A DNA stretch of 10,064 nt, from assembly GCA_025363505.1 (NCBI GenBank), contig JANYDV010000258.1, positions 1-10,064 of the forward strand. Direction: 5' to 3'. A program made the position numbers and the translations under genes. The DNA is from Bacteroidota bacterium (GTDB lineage Bacteria > Bacteroidota > Ignavibacteria > Palsa-1295). A model generated the notes under the pieces. That model saw nothing but the letters and a program-made list of their open reading frames with translations, was not told the origin of the DNA and did not search any database. Of the stretch, positions 1 through 7,506 are shown one piece after another (positions within the stretch are counted from its first letter, which is position 1; every line of letters begins with the position of its first letter).

Positions 1-1722
1 GCCCAAGCAACCGACACCACTGGCGGGGTAAGAAAAGACAAGACTATCGAGTTCGATCACATTATCAGCAATAATACAAAAGCCATTGGTATCAGTGCGC
101 TCTTCAATTGGAGTCCGCTTCCTCATTTATCATTTGGCGTCGCTCCATCATTGGCGTATTTGTTTGATCAAACCTATACCAAGATCGTAACAGTGGTCAC
201 ACCCGGAGAAATTATTCTTGACAATGGTGTACCCGTGCGAAAAAAAACTGAGCTAAGCGGCAGCCTACCGAATGCTCGTTCGTTAATGCCCGCTATTTCA
301 ATGCGAGTTGCTGCCGATCTACCGTTATCAAGTCGACTTCGAGCAGAACCGACACTTTCGTTTAACCTTCCAATCAGCGGAGTTACTTCATACTGGTCAC
401 AATATTCAATACGCGCCGGTATCGACTTACGGTATGAACTACCCTCTTCTGAAGACACCGAGATCATAACGCATCACCAACAGCGACCGATTGAAATAGC
501 TGTTACCGAACCTCTACAACCCAAATTTCAAGCACACGTTGATGTGGTCGCAAGCGACCTCAATGGCACCGACCAACACGTTGCCCGTTTAGAAGTACGT
601 CAGATTACTGCTCGCACGGCATATCCGATGTTAAATTATATTTTCTTTGATAGTGCGAGTATGACAATCGCCGCACGATATAAGCAATACTCATCTTATG
701 AAGATGCGTCACGATTATTCAAAGGTTCGATTGAGCGTCGCGGTGAGCGGATAGCAGATCTCTATTTAGAAACTCTGAATATTCTTGGCGAGCGTCTCCA
801 CCGTTTTCCCACAACAACGATTCACTTAATTGGGTCAGTTGCCAATGTCAGTGGCGAAGAAGGGCGCTCGGATATTGCGCTGGGACGTGCACAAACAATA
901 AAAAACTATCTTCATACTGTCTGGAATATCGACCTTCATCGGATGAGTGTTGGTGCTGTCTTAACACCAAATAAACCAAGCCCTAATACTATTTCAAAAG
1001 GGCGCGAAGAAAATCGTCGTGTCGAAATAATTACCAACGACAACCGCATCACCGATCCGCTGTATGTAACGAATATCGAGCATACTGCCAATCCGCCGCA
1101 TATCACTATTATGCAAAGCTATAGTGACGGTCTGATGGAGCGTTACCATGTATCTATCAAGATAGTGGGTAAAGAAGTATCAGGCTTTGACGGCGATAGC
1201 ACAAATGCACCGCTCAATAATTACTGGACGGTTACCGAAGAAGCACTCTCGCCACAAACCGATTCGCTTCAGATCGAACTCACCGCAACCAGTACCAAAG
1301 GCGAACAAGCATTTGCACGCTCGGCAATCAAGCTTGAACAATTTCGCGTAAATCAAGAAGAAGAGCAGCGCGTTGATCGTTTTAGTCTCATTTTATTTGG
1401 TTTTGATGAGTCGTCACTCGGCGATAGAAATGAACGTACCATCGGTTTTGTCACCGATATTCTTAAGAAGATCAAACCGAAACAACTGAATGTTATCGGC
1501 TACACTGATGAACTGGGCGATGAAGCACATAACAACGAACTTTCGAGCAAGCGCGCAAACGAAGCTGCGTTACAACTATCAAAAGAAATTCAAAAAAGGG
1601 GCATCATACTTCCGGGTGGTATCGTCGTGGGTGGTAAAGGCTCCCACGAACGACTTTATGATAATCGTTTGCCAGAAGGTCGTTTCCTTTCAAGAACCGT
1701 GCTCATAACCATCGAACGATAA
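1..1722 (+). CDS. OmpA-family outer-membrane protein with two OmpA domains (5' end cut by window)
   Basis: The frame is open from base 1, so the true start lies left of the window; the TTG at 151 is internal. 573 residues are visible. The first ~145 have alternating polar/hydrophobic strands ending in aromatic residues, as in an outer-membrane beta-barrel. A first OmpA-like domain follows (about nt 631-1044; 'LNYIFFDS' near its start, 'NRRVEI' at its end), then an Ig-like beta spacer (about 1045-1380), then a second OmpA domain (about 1381-1719) with 'GYTDELG', 'LSSKRA' and 'PEGRF'. OmpA domains bind the diaminopimelate of peptidoglycan through an Asp/Arg pair spaced 15 residues apart. The second domain keeps the pair (codons at 1507 and 1552). 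In the first the Arg is present (886) but the Asp position is Ala (841). Likely role: anchoring the outer membrane to the cell wall. The family is clear; any specific function, such as a T9SS or gliding link, is not. Confidence 0.88.
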   Translation, partial: AQATDTTGGVRKDKTIEFDHIISNNTKAIGISALFNWSPLPHLSFGVAPSLAYLFDQTYTKIVTVVTPGEIILDNGVPVRKKTELSGSLPNARSLMPAISMRVAADLPLSSRLRAEPTLSFNLPISGVTSYWSQYSIRAGIDLRYELPSSEDTEIITHHQQRPIEIAVTEPLQPKFQAHVDVVASDLNGTDQHVARLEVRQITARTAYPMLNYIFFDSASMTIAARYKQYSSYEDASRLFKGSIERRGERIADLYLETLNILGERLHRFPTTTIHLIGSVANVSGEEGRSDIALGRAQTIKNYLHTVWNIDLHRMSVGAVLTPNKPSPNTISKGREENRRVEIITNDNRITDPLYVTNIEHTANPPHITIMQSYSDGLMERYHVSIKIVGKEVSGFDGDSTNAPLNNYWTVTEEALSPQTDSLQIELTATSTKGEQAFARSAIKLEQFRVNQEEEQRVDRFSLILFGFDESSLGDRNERTIGFVTDILKKIKPKQLNVIGYTDELGDEAHNNELSSKRANEAALQLSKEIQKRGIILPGGIVVGGKGSHERLYDNRLPEGRFLSRTVLITIER

Positions 1723-1739
1723 TTCTCTCACAGAGAGAA
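1723..1739 (+). terminator. Perfect 7-bp hairpin after the OmpA stop codon, possible weak terminator
   Basis: TTCTCTC and GAGAGAA pair perfectly around an ACA loop, beginning at the base after the TAA stop. The stem is only 3/7 G+C and is followed by CTCTTATTTGTCTT, which is pyrimidine-rich but not a clean T-run. It could attenuate transcription between the OmpA gene and the giant protein, or be a processing or protein-binding site. No convincing promoter is visible in the remaining ~40 bases before the next gene. Confidence 0.35.
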
Positions 1740-1780
1740 CTCTTATTTGTCTTGTGGCATATAGAGTATGTCACGACGAT

Positions 1781-4700
1781 ATGAATAAAGAACATCCCAT
1801 ACAAACCGAGCGCAAGGATTATCATTTCTTTGGTAACGCTATGCTTGTGCTGTTGTCTTTGTTCTGTTACGGCTTTTCCTCTTTTGCACAAACACCGATC
1901 GCTCACATCCAACCCGATGCCCTTGCTCCGGGAATGACGATTGCGATAGAAATACTTGCTCCTGCGAAAGATACTGGTGCTTTTGGGAGTGATGGAATAT
2001 ATCTTCCACAACATAAGATCTCATTAGTCAATCCACTCGATTCTTTCCGTGTCATTTTTGGTCCGGTCCAAGTTTCTTGGAACGGCAGAGTTCTGCAATT
2101 ACCCGTAATGGCATTAGCATCAAGTGCTACAGGGAGTGTACCATTTCAGATCATTATCGGCAACCGGAAAACAGCGGTGGCATTTTTTTCGGTCGTGCAA
2201 CCACAACAAATAAATCTCAATGGTGATGCTGAACTTGGCGATGGTGGCATTTACGGTTTGCTCAGCGCAGGAAATACTCTTGTCGTTGAAGGATTGAATC
2301 TGGCAGGGCAAGATATTGTCAATAAAGGATTATTTCGTTTTAGTACTGCTGACCCTGACGTTTCCAAACCCGGCAACCTGCGCTATCATCCAATTACCAT
2401 CCTCTCAAAAAACACCGTCACACTTTTTGATGCTATTATTTCGGTCTCTGCCGATACAATCAATGGCGGACCGGGCGGCGGCGGCGGCGGTCACGGATTC
2501 TCCGGAAGCGGCGGAGCAGGATACACCGGCGGGGGAAGCGATTCAACTTATGCTAACATTAATATCGGTTCGGGTGATAGTTCGACAGTATTATATGGCG
2601 GTGCTTCATCAACAGGAGTCAGGGGCGGAGCCAGTAGTAATTTTAATAGCGATCAAGGTGGCGGCGGCGGTACAGGATGCCCCTATGGTTCGAGTGGGAT
2701 TTTCAGCTCAGGTAATGATACGTCACAGGCCGGCGGTTACGGCGGTGGATCAGCAGGCGGCGAACAGCCTGGCAGAGTTTACGGTGGCGGTGGTGGCGGA
2801 TTTGCGACCGACGGTAAAGCTGGTTCCGGTCTCGGTTCTAATGGCGGACACTCAAATGGCGGAAGATTTTTAATGCCATTACAAGGCGGCTCAGGCGGCG
2901 GCGGAGGCAATGCTTTGCAAGGCTCCGATTCAACGGCAGGTTCTGGGGGGGGTGGGGGTGGTGCCATCACCATCATTTCTTATGATAAGATTACTATCTC
3001 CGAAACAAATCTTTTTGCCAAAGGTGGAGTAGGTACACCCAGTTTAAAAGCACAAGAAGCAGGCGGCGGCGGCGGATCAGGCGGTGGAATATTTATCGGT
3101 TCGAGAAATGGGGCGTTGCTCAGTCAGGCGTATATTGATGTTAGTGGCGCTACGGGAGGTCTCGGAGGGTCGGGGCTTGATACTACATCGAAAGGTGGTG
3201 CGGGCGGACTTGGGAGAATTCGAATCGACGGACCTTATAATGATTCATGCGTTGATTGCTCTCTGACGACCCATGTTCTCTCGGGACCCATCATCCAACC
3301 ATCGACCACTCGGCTCATTGGTCCTTTTGCAAATATTGTTGGTATCGCCGGAAGTGATAAAGAATTACTCGACTCAATTCGAATTTTTTATCGCAATCAT
3401 CATTCATCTTGGCAATTTAAAGATACTGTTCGCTTAAATCAGAAATCTCTTTCTCGTTGGCAAGTCGAATTGCCGATGGGACATGATTCCCTCTTATTTG
3501 TAACTGTTTTCGAAAAAGTAAACACCCCCCACGCTTCATTTGCCGATCATGAGCCTGATTGGCTTACCGGACATTTGGGAAGTGCGATCATTAGTATCGT
3601 CCCAACGCCACATCTGGTTCTACAAAATGACACCATCAATTTTGGCTCGATCAAATTTGATCAATGTGATAGTGCTTCGTTTGTGCTCTCAAATTTTGGC
3701 GAAGAATTTTTACATATTGATTCTATCACGACAACAAATCCGAAATTTACTGTTATTAAAGGAAAAAATATTATTGGTCTTTACGAGTCCGACAGTATTT
3801 TGCTGGGCTTTTGTCCCGGCGTTGTCGGATGTGATACGGCAACTCTTATTGTGCATTCAGGAAATGATACAGTACGGTTTGTGCATCTTCTTGGGTGCGG
3901 CATCGACAAAGATCAACGACTGACGCTCTCAAAACCGGTTATAAACTTTGGCAAAGTCCACATTAGTGATTGCGACACCTTACAGATCACTGTGCGTTCG
4001 GTCGGCAAAGATTCTATCCTCTTTAAGCCAAGTGCATTCATCAAAACGCCGTTCGAGATTATAAAACCAAAAGCTGATACATTGCTTGGCACAAAAGACT
4101 CGGTTCGTTTAACAATACGATTTTGTCCTATAGATTCCGGAGCTTTTCGTTCGTCGTTCATTCTTTCAAATCGTCAAGATTCTGTCGTAGCTACTGGCAT
4201 CGGTACTGTCCGAATATTCCAGGCACCTGCCAGAATCATCGGCGCCACACTGTGCCCCAATCAGTGTGATAGCACTACATTGTTATGTTCTTCGCTCGGC
4301 AATGAAGCGGTCTTGATCACCGGGGCAACAGGGGCAACAATTCTTTCGCCGAAGCTTCCCTTTGTGATGCCACCTCTTAGTGACACAGAGATTGTGATTC
4401 AATATTGTACAAACCCTAACGGCGATTCGCTTCTGAGAATAACTTATCAAACTAACGCTGATACGGTATCAAGCACACTCATTACGATTAATCCTACACG
4501 AATATTATTATCAGTGGTAGGCAATACTTCTCTTGGTCCAATATGCACCCAGAGTTGCGATAGCACGACTATTACAATAATTGCTGCGAACGGGGATAGC
4601 ATTCTTCGAGACAATATTCATTTAAATCTTTCCACCCAGTTCTTGCTTAAGACGTCTCCTGGTATTGGTGATTCACTCGATATTCATTTAAAGTTTTGTC

Positions 4701-5794
4701 CTACTCAAATTGGCAAGGTATTCGATACACTGTTTATACCAATTCATGCCGGACTTTGCGATTCCGTTATTGCGATACCATTAGTCGGCACTGCGATCAA
4801 CTCTGTTATAACTTTTTCTCGGACGACAGTAGATTTTGGTATTGTAGACACAGGCTTATGTAAAGATGATTCTCTCACGATTTCTCTCTCATGTGGGAAT
4901 GCAGTTCAGCTACAATTACAACCGTTGGTAAAACCTTTCACACTTATAAGCCCAAGCAATGGTCTTATCACACTTACAAGCGGGGGTATAACGACCATCG
5001 TGTATCGCTATTGCCCCGATAGTGCGTCAAGTGATTCGCTCGATAGTCATATCACTGCAACCGGTTTTGATACGCTAATTACACTTTTCGGCAGTGGTAG
5101 AGTCTTAGCACCAAACCCATACATACATTTTATTTTGCAAAAAGAAAGTGTACTTGCCGGGAAAGATTTTTCGTATTTGATCTCCATTGATAGTCTCCGT
5201 GAGTCAGATAATATCCATTCGATCAGCGGGCAACTACGTTTCGACCCATTACTGATAGAACCGCGAACAATCCAATCACTCCAACCACAATGGAATGTAG
5301 GCGCGTCTGAGTCTAAACCCGGAGAATTTTCTATTACTGCAAGCGGCAGCAGCTCACTGACTAAGGGAGCATTCGCAAGTGTAGTATCAAAGTCGTTCTA
5401 TAATGATCTTGCAGTCACACCCGTTACCTTTGACAATATTGTTACTACCCCATTATCGATTTCGGGCGCCGACACCGGTACGGTGCGAGTTACGACCTGT
5501 TCTGATCTTCCGGGAAATATTATTGTTGCCGGCACGTACTCATTTGACGGACTTCGTAATAACCCGGTTTCTTCTCAAGTTTTATTTGATCTTACAATCG
5601 GGACCGTCGGCAGATTAACTATTAAACTCATTAACGCAGCCGGTTTGATCGTCCAAACGAAAACAGTAGAAAATATCGAAAAAGGGAAGCATCGCGTTGA
5701 ACTTGATGTTTCTTCTTTACCATCGGGTGTCTATCAATTAATGCTTGATAGTTGGGGATGGTATGACGGATGTTCATTTGTAATTCAACGATAA
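1781..5794 (+). CDS. Giant secreted multidomain surface protein: Gly-rich region, five Cys-paired ASH-like repeats, T9SS-like C-terminus
   Basis: I chose the ATG at 1781 (1,337 residues); a GTG at 1754 and an ATG at 1841 are in frame, and none has a clear ribosome site. A signal peptide is plain: charged n-region, hydrophobic core 'MLVLLSLFCYGF', probable cleavage after 'SSFAQ' (residue ~37). Then, numbering from 1781: an N-terminal beta-rich part (~38-228); a glycine-rich segment (~229-486) ending in 'GRIRIDGP'; a linker (~487-610); five tandem ~100-residue beta-domains (~611-1112) with motifs such as 'INFG', 'CDS' and 'FCP', like choice-of-anchor D/ASH domains; a cohesin-like segment (~1113-1260); and a C-terminal ~70 residues ending in 'SSLPSGVYQL', like a T9SS type A sorting domain. 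Expected to cross the outer membrane and sit on the surface or be released. Role unknown; adhesion or a matrix/filament structure is inference only. The upstream OmpA gene may be its envelope partner. Confidence 0.85.
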   Translation: MNKEHPIQTERKDYHFFGNAMLVLLSLFCYGFSSFAQTPIAHIQPDALAPGMTIAIEILAPAKDTGAFGSDGIYLPQHKISLVNPLDSFRVIFGPVQVSWNGRVLQLPVMALASSATGSVPFQIIIGNRKTAVAFFSVVQPQQINLNGDAELGDGGIYGLLSAGNTLVVEGLNLAGQDIVNKGLFRFSTADPDVSKPGNLRYHPITILSKNTVTLFDAIISVSADTINGGPGGGGGGHGFSGSGGAGYTGGGSDSTYANINIGSGDSSTVLYGGASSTGVRGGASSNFNSDQGGGGGTGCPYGSSGIFSSGNDTSQAGGYGGGSAGGEQPGRVYGGGGGGFATDGKAGSGLGSNGGHSNGGRFLMPLQGGSGGGGGNALQGSDSTAGSGGGGGGAITIISYDKITISETNLFAKGGVGTPSLKAQEAGGGGGSGGGIFIGSRNGALLSQAYIDVSGATGGLGGSGLDTTSKGGAGGLGRIRIDGPYNDSCVDCSLTTHVLSGPIIQPSTTRLIGPFANIVGIAGSDKELLDSIRIFYRNHHSSWQFKDTVRLNQKSLSRWQVELPMGHDSLLFVTVFEKVNTPHASFADHEPDWLTGHLGSAIISIVPTPHLVLQNDTINFGSIKFDQCDSASFVLSNFGEEFLHIDSITTTNPKFTVIKGKNIIGLYESDSILLGFCPGVVGCDTATLIVHSGNDTVRFVHLLGCGIDKDQRLTLSKPVINFGKVHISDCDTLQITVRSVGKDSILFKPSAFIKTPFEIIKPKADTLLGTKDSVRLTIRFCPIDSGAFRSSFILSNRQDSVVATGIGTVRIFQAPARIIGATLCPNQCDSTTLLCSSLGNEAVLITGATGATILSPKLPFVMPPLSDTEIVIQYCTNPNGDSLLRITYQTNADTVSSTLITINPTRILLSVVGNTSLGPICTQSCDSTTITIIAANGDSILRDNIHLNLSTQFLLKTSPGIGDSLDIHLKFCPTQIGKVFDTLFIPIHAGLCDSVIAIPLVGTAINSVITFSRTTVDFGIVDTGLCKDDSLTISLSCGNAVQLQLQPLVKPFTLISPSNGLITLTSGGITTIVYRYCPDSASSDSLDSHITATGFDTLITLFGSGRVLAPNPYIHFILQKESVLAGKDFSYLISIDSLRESDNIHSISGQLRFDPLLIEPRTIQSLQPQWNVGASESKPGEFSITASGSSSLTKGAFASVVSKSFYNDLAVTPVTFDNIVTTPLSISGADTGTVRVTTCSDLPGNIIVAGTYSFDGLRNNPVSSQVLFDLTIGTVGRLTIKLINAAGLIVQTKTVENIEKGKHRVELDVSSLPSGVYQLMLDSWGWYDGCSFVIQR
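2465..3238 (+). repeat. Glycine-rich low-complexity coding segment
   Basis: About 260 residues dominated by Gly with Ser, Ala and Asn. Runs of four to six glycines alternate with short hydrophobic stretches such as 'GGAITIIS' and 'GGGIFIGS' and then 'YIDVSGATGG'. That alternation resembles glycine-rich surface proteins in which beta-strands are separated by Gly loops, perhaps stacking as a solenoid. Glycine codons are mostly GGC, GGA and GGT, giving GGC trinucleotide runs, for example near 2474-2489. Antisense proline-rich frames here are shadows of the repeat. Confidence 0.8.
2945..2952 (+). repeat. G8 homopolymer inside the Gly-rich segment
   Basis: Eight consecutive G bases, followed after one T by five more. 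It is read GGG-GGG-GGT-GGG-GGT-GGT. The surrounding Gly stretch mostly avoids GGG codons, so the run stands out. A gain or loss of one base here would shift the frame and remove the five repeats and the C-terminal secretion signal. In this sequence the frame is intact. Confidence 0.9.
3611..5116 (+). repeat. Five tandem ~100-residue beta-domains, each with a conserved Cys pair
   Basis: Repeat starts fall near nt 3611, 3920, 4211, 4499 and 4808, so unit lengths are about 96-103 residues. Each unit opens with a hydrophobic strand, in units 1, 2 and 5 ending 'NFG' or 'DFG'. It then has a Cys close to an Asp ('QCDS', 'DCDT', 'QCDS', 'SCDS', 'LCKDD') and later a second Cys in an aromatic-Cys motif ('FCPG', 'FCPI', 'YCTN', 'FCPT', 'YCPD'). 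The Cys pair is best read as one structural disulfide per domain, suitable for an exported protein. DNA identity between units is low, so the duplications are old. The fold assignment to the ASH/choice-of-anchor Ig-like superfamily is from pattern and is likely but untested. Confidence 0.78.
5582..5791 (+). other. Putative T9SS type A-like C-terminal sorting domain
   Basis: The last 70 residues of the giant protein carry the usual order of a Por-secretion sorting domain: a strand 'LTIKLINAAG', then 'GKHRVELDVSSLPSGVYQL', then a final strand ending 'SFVIQR'. In known T9SS cargo this beta-sandwich directs passage through the outer membrane and is normally removed by the sortase PorU. The match to the 'SLPSGVY' core is good; the usual 'PNP' lead-in is replaced by 'GLRNNPVSS'. 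An insertion 'SWGWYDG' before the last strand is unusual. Confidence 0.7.
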
Positions 5795-5801
5795 TTTATT
5801 T

Positions 5802-6770
5802 ATGCTCGCTCTCTCGACCTGGAAACACGGTTTCAAGCCGAATCAAGTTGTCTTTGATTCGATCTCAAGTGGTGGCTCTGCACTTGATGCCGTTGAAGCC
5901 GGTGCACGAGTTTGCGAAGCCGATGAAACCTGTATGTCAGTAGGGAAAGGGGGCATCCCTGATGAACTGGGTCTGGTGACCCTTGATGCTTCTATTATGG
6001 ATCACAACGGTAATTGCGGCGCTGTTTCTTTTGTACAAGGTTATTCGCATCCGATCTCAATCGCAAGACGCGTGATGGAAGTGTCGCCTCATGTGATGCT
6101 TACCGGGGCAGGAGCCGAGCGTTTTGCGCACGAGCAAGGATTTATGACAGAAGAATTACTCACCGATGCTTCTCGAGCATTATACGAAAAATGGAAAGCA
6201 CGACCATCGGGACTCAAAGTACGTCTTCGGCATTCAGAAGAAAGTGAAAATGAATACGTCTTTGAATATGAAGAAGACGGTATAAAAAAAGAGCTTGATA
6301 GAACGGCGCTTTCGACCAATGGCTCACACGACACCATTGGCTTGCTTGCACGTGATAAGAACGGATTGCTCGCCGGAGCTTGCACAACATCAGGGCTGGC
6401 ATTCAAACAGCACGGCAGAGTTGGGGACTCACCAATCATTGGTGCGGGCTTGTATGTAGATGGCAACACTGCAGCTGCCGTCGCGACCGGCAACGGAGAA
6501 CTCGTGATGCGCGCTTGCTCAAGCTACCATATTGTGGAACAGATCAGAAATGGAGTTGAAATAACGCAAACGTTGCAGAATGCACTTGATCGGATTAATA
6601 ACGACAAACATCTTACTGACGATATGCAAATTGGCTTGTTGGTGATACGTGCTGATGGCAAGTGGGGCGCGGCAAGTATTCGCGGTGGTTTTCAGTTTGT
6701 TGTTGCATCCGATACAATGAGCAATACACTTCACCAATGCAACGGATTCGACTTTCACCCAGCACAATGA
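5802..6770 (+). CDS. N4-(beta-N-acetylglucosaminyl)-L-asparaginase family Ntn hydrolase
   Basis: Members of this family cut the N-acetylglucosamine-asparagine bond of glycoasparagines; some also act as asparaginases. They are made as one chain that cuts itself before a Thr, which then becomes the N-terminal nucleophile. Here the cut should fall at D177/T178 in 'HDTIG', giving alpha (1-177) and beta (178-322) chains. Relative to the human enzyme as I recall it, the nucleophile and key residues align without gaps at T178, T196, R206, D209, T229 and G230, and 'STW' and 'SGGSALDAVEAG' match the N-terminus. The human 'TSTNG' Asn is Ser here (S197). No signal peptide is seen, so it should be cytoplasmic, unlike the lysosomal human and the secreted Elizabethkingia enzymes. 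A charged linker (~135-168) precedes the cut. ATG starts 7 nt after the upstream stop, with an AT-rich leader and no Shine-Dalgarno; its stop overlaps the SDR start. Substrate is not certain. Confidence 0.88.
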   Translation: MLALSTWKHGFKPNQVVFDSISSGGSALDAVEAGARVCEADETCMSVGKGGIPDELGLVTLDASIMDHNGNCGAVSFVQGYSHPISIARRVMEVSPHVMLTGAGAERFAHEQGFMTEELLTDASRALYEKWKARPSGLKVRLRHSEESENEYVFEYEEDGIKKELDRTALSTNGSHDTIGLLARDKNGLLAGACTTSGLAFKQHGRVGDSPIIGAGLYVDGNTAAAVATGNGELVMRACSSYHIVEQIRNGVEITQTLQNALDRINNDKHLTDDMQIGLLVIRADGKWGAASIRGGFQFVVASDTMSNTLHQCNGFDFHPAQ

Positions 6771-7504
6771 ATATCCTCATTACCGGAGCCAGCCGTGGCA
6801 TTGGCAAAGCAATAGCCCTAAAAGCCTCAGCCGAAGGACATACTCTCGCGCTGGTTGCAAGATCAGCCGACGCACTGCTCGGAGTTGAGACATCAATCAA
6901 TAATAATAAGGGTACGGCAAAGTCTTATGTCTGTGACGTCACTTCACCCCAACAGGTAGCTTCGTTACATCAAGCCGTGATATCAGATTTTGGAGGTATT
7001 GATGCGATCATTAATAACGCAGGCATTGCACCTTCATTAAAGCTTGAAGAGACAACCGACACTATATGGCGAGAAACATTTGACACGAATGTTAGCAGCG
7101 CCTTTTATATCGTTCGGGCTTTTATCGGTGAGCTTCGCAACAGCAACGATGCACATATTATCAATATTGCCTCGACTGCCGCAAGTGAAGGCTTTGCATA
7201 TACTGCCGCTTATACCGCATCGAAACATGCCTTGCTCGGCTTTTCGCGTGCGATTGCGAAAGAATTTTTCAGATATGATATTTCTGTCGCCACATTGTGT
7301 CCGGGTTTTGTACGTACTTCAATTCTCGATGCGAGCATTCGAAATATTACCTCAAAGACCGGCAAGACAAATGAAGAAGCAGAGCGGCAACTTGGGTTAA
7401 TGAATATTTCCGGTAACATCCTAGAGCCTGATGAAATCGCGACGGCGGTAATCAACTTACTGAAACTCAGAGCCGTTGAGAACGGTCAGGAAATGATACT
7501 GTAA
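6767..7504 (+). CDS. Short-chain dehydrogenase/reductase (classical SDR)
   Basis: A 245-residue Rossmann-fold oxidoreductase of normal classical-SDR length. Visible motifs are the cofactor loop 'TGASRGIG' (6-13), 'CDVTS' (56-60), 'NNAG' (83-86), the structural/catalytic Asn in 'TNVSS' (N108), the catalytic Ser S136 in 'NIAST', and 'YTASK' with Y149 and K153; the S-to-Y spacing of 13 matches FabG-type enzymes. A basic residue after the second strand ('ARS', R32) suggests NADP(H) over NAD(H). I start at ATG 6767, where ATGA overlaps the upstream stop by 4 nt; a longer reading from 6662 would run through the asparaginase and lacks any SDR content. Cytoplasmic. FabG-like sequence alone does not give a substrate; a role in fatty-acid synthesis is possible but not supported by the neighbours. 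Confidence 0.9.
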   Translation: MNILITGASRGIGKAIALKASAEGHTLALVARSADALLGVETSINNNKGTAKSYVCDVTSPQQVASLHQAVISDFGGIDAIINNAGIAPSLKLEETTDTIWRETFDTNVSSAFYIVRAFIGELRNSNDAHIINIASTAASEGFAYTAAYTASKHALLGFSRAIAKEFFRYDISVATLCPGFVRTSILDASIRNITSKTGKTNEEAERQLGLMNISGNILEPDEIATAVINLLKLRAVENGQEMIL

Positions 7505-7506
7505 AA

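Noticed and set aside
151..153. TTG as start of the OmpA-family gene
   Set aside because: The frame is open and barrel-like back to base 1, so the true start is outside the window.
2316..2873. 185-residue + strand frame inside the giant gene
   Set aside because: Alternative frame of the Gly-rich coding region; alanine/valine content follows from shifted GGC repeats.
2779..2976. Antisense proline-rich 65-residue frame
   Set aside because: It is the reverse complement of GGC/GGT glycine codons, with no homology features or independent signals.
6662..6766. N-terminal extension of the SDR
   Set aside because: The SDR Gly-rich loop begins at residue 6 from ATG 6767, and the extension overlaps conserved asparaginase sequence in another frame.
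5802..6770. Plant-type isoaspartyl peptidase/L-asparaginase call
   Set aside because: The 'HDTIG' context and the ungapped match around the nucleophile favour the glycoasparaginase branch, though related activity is not excluded.
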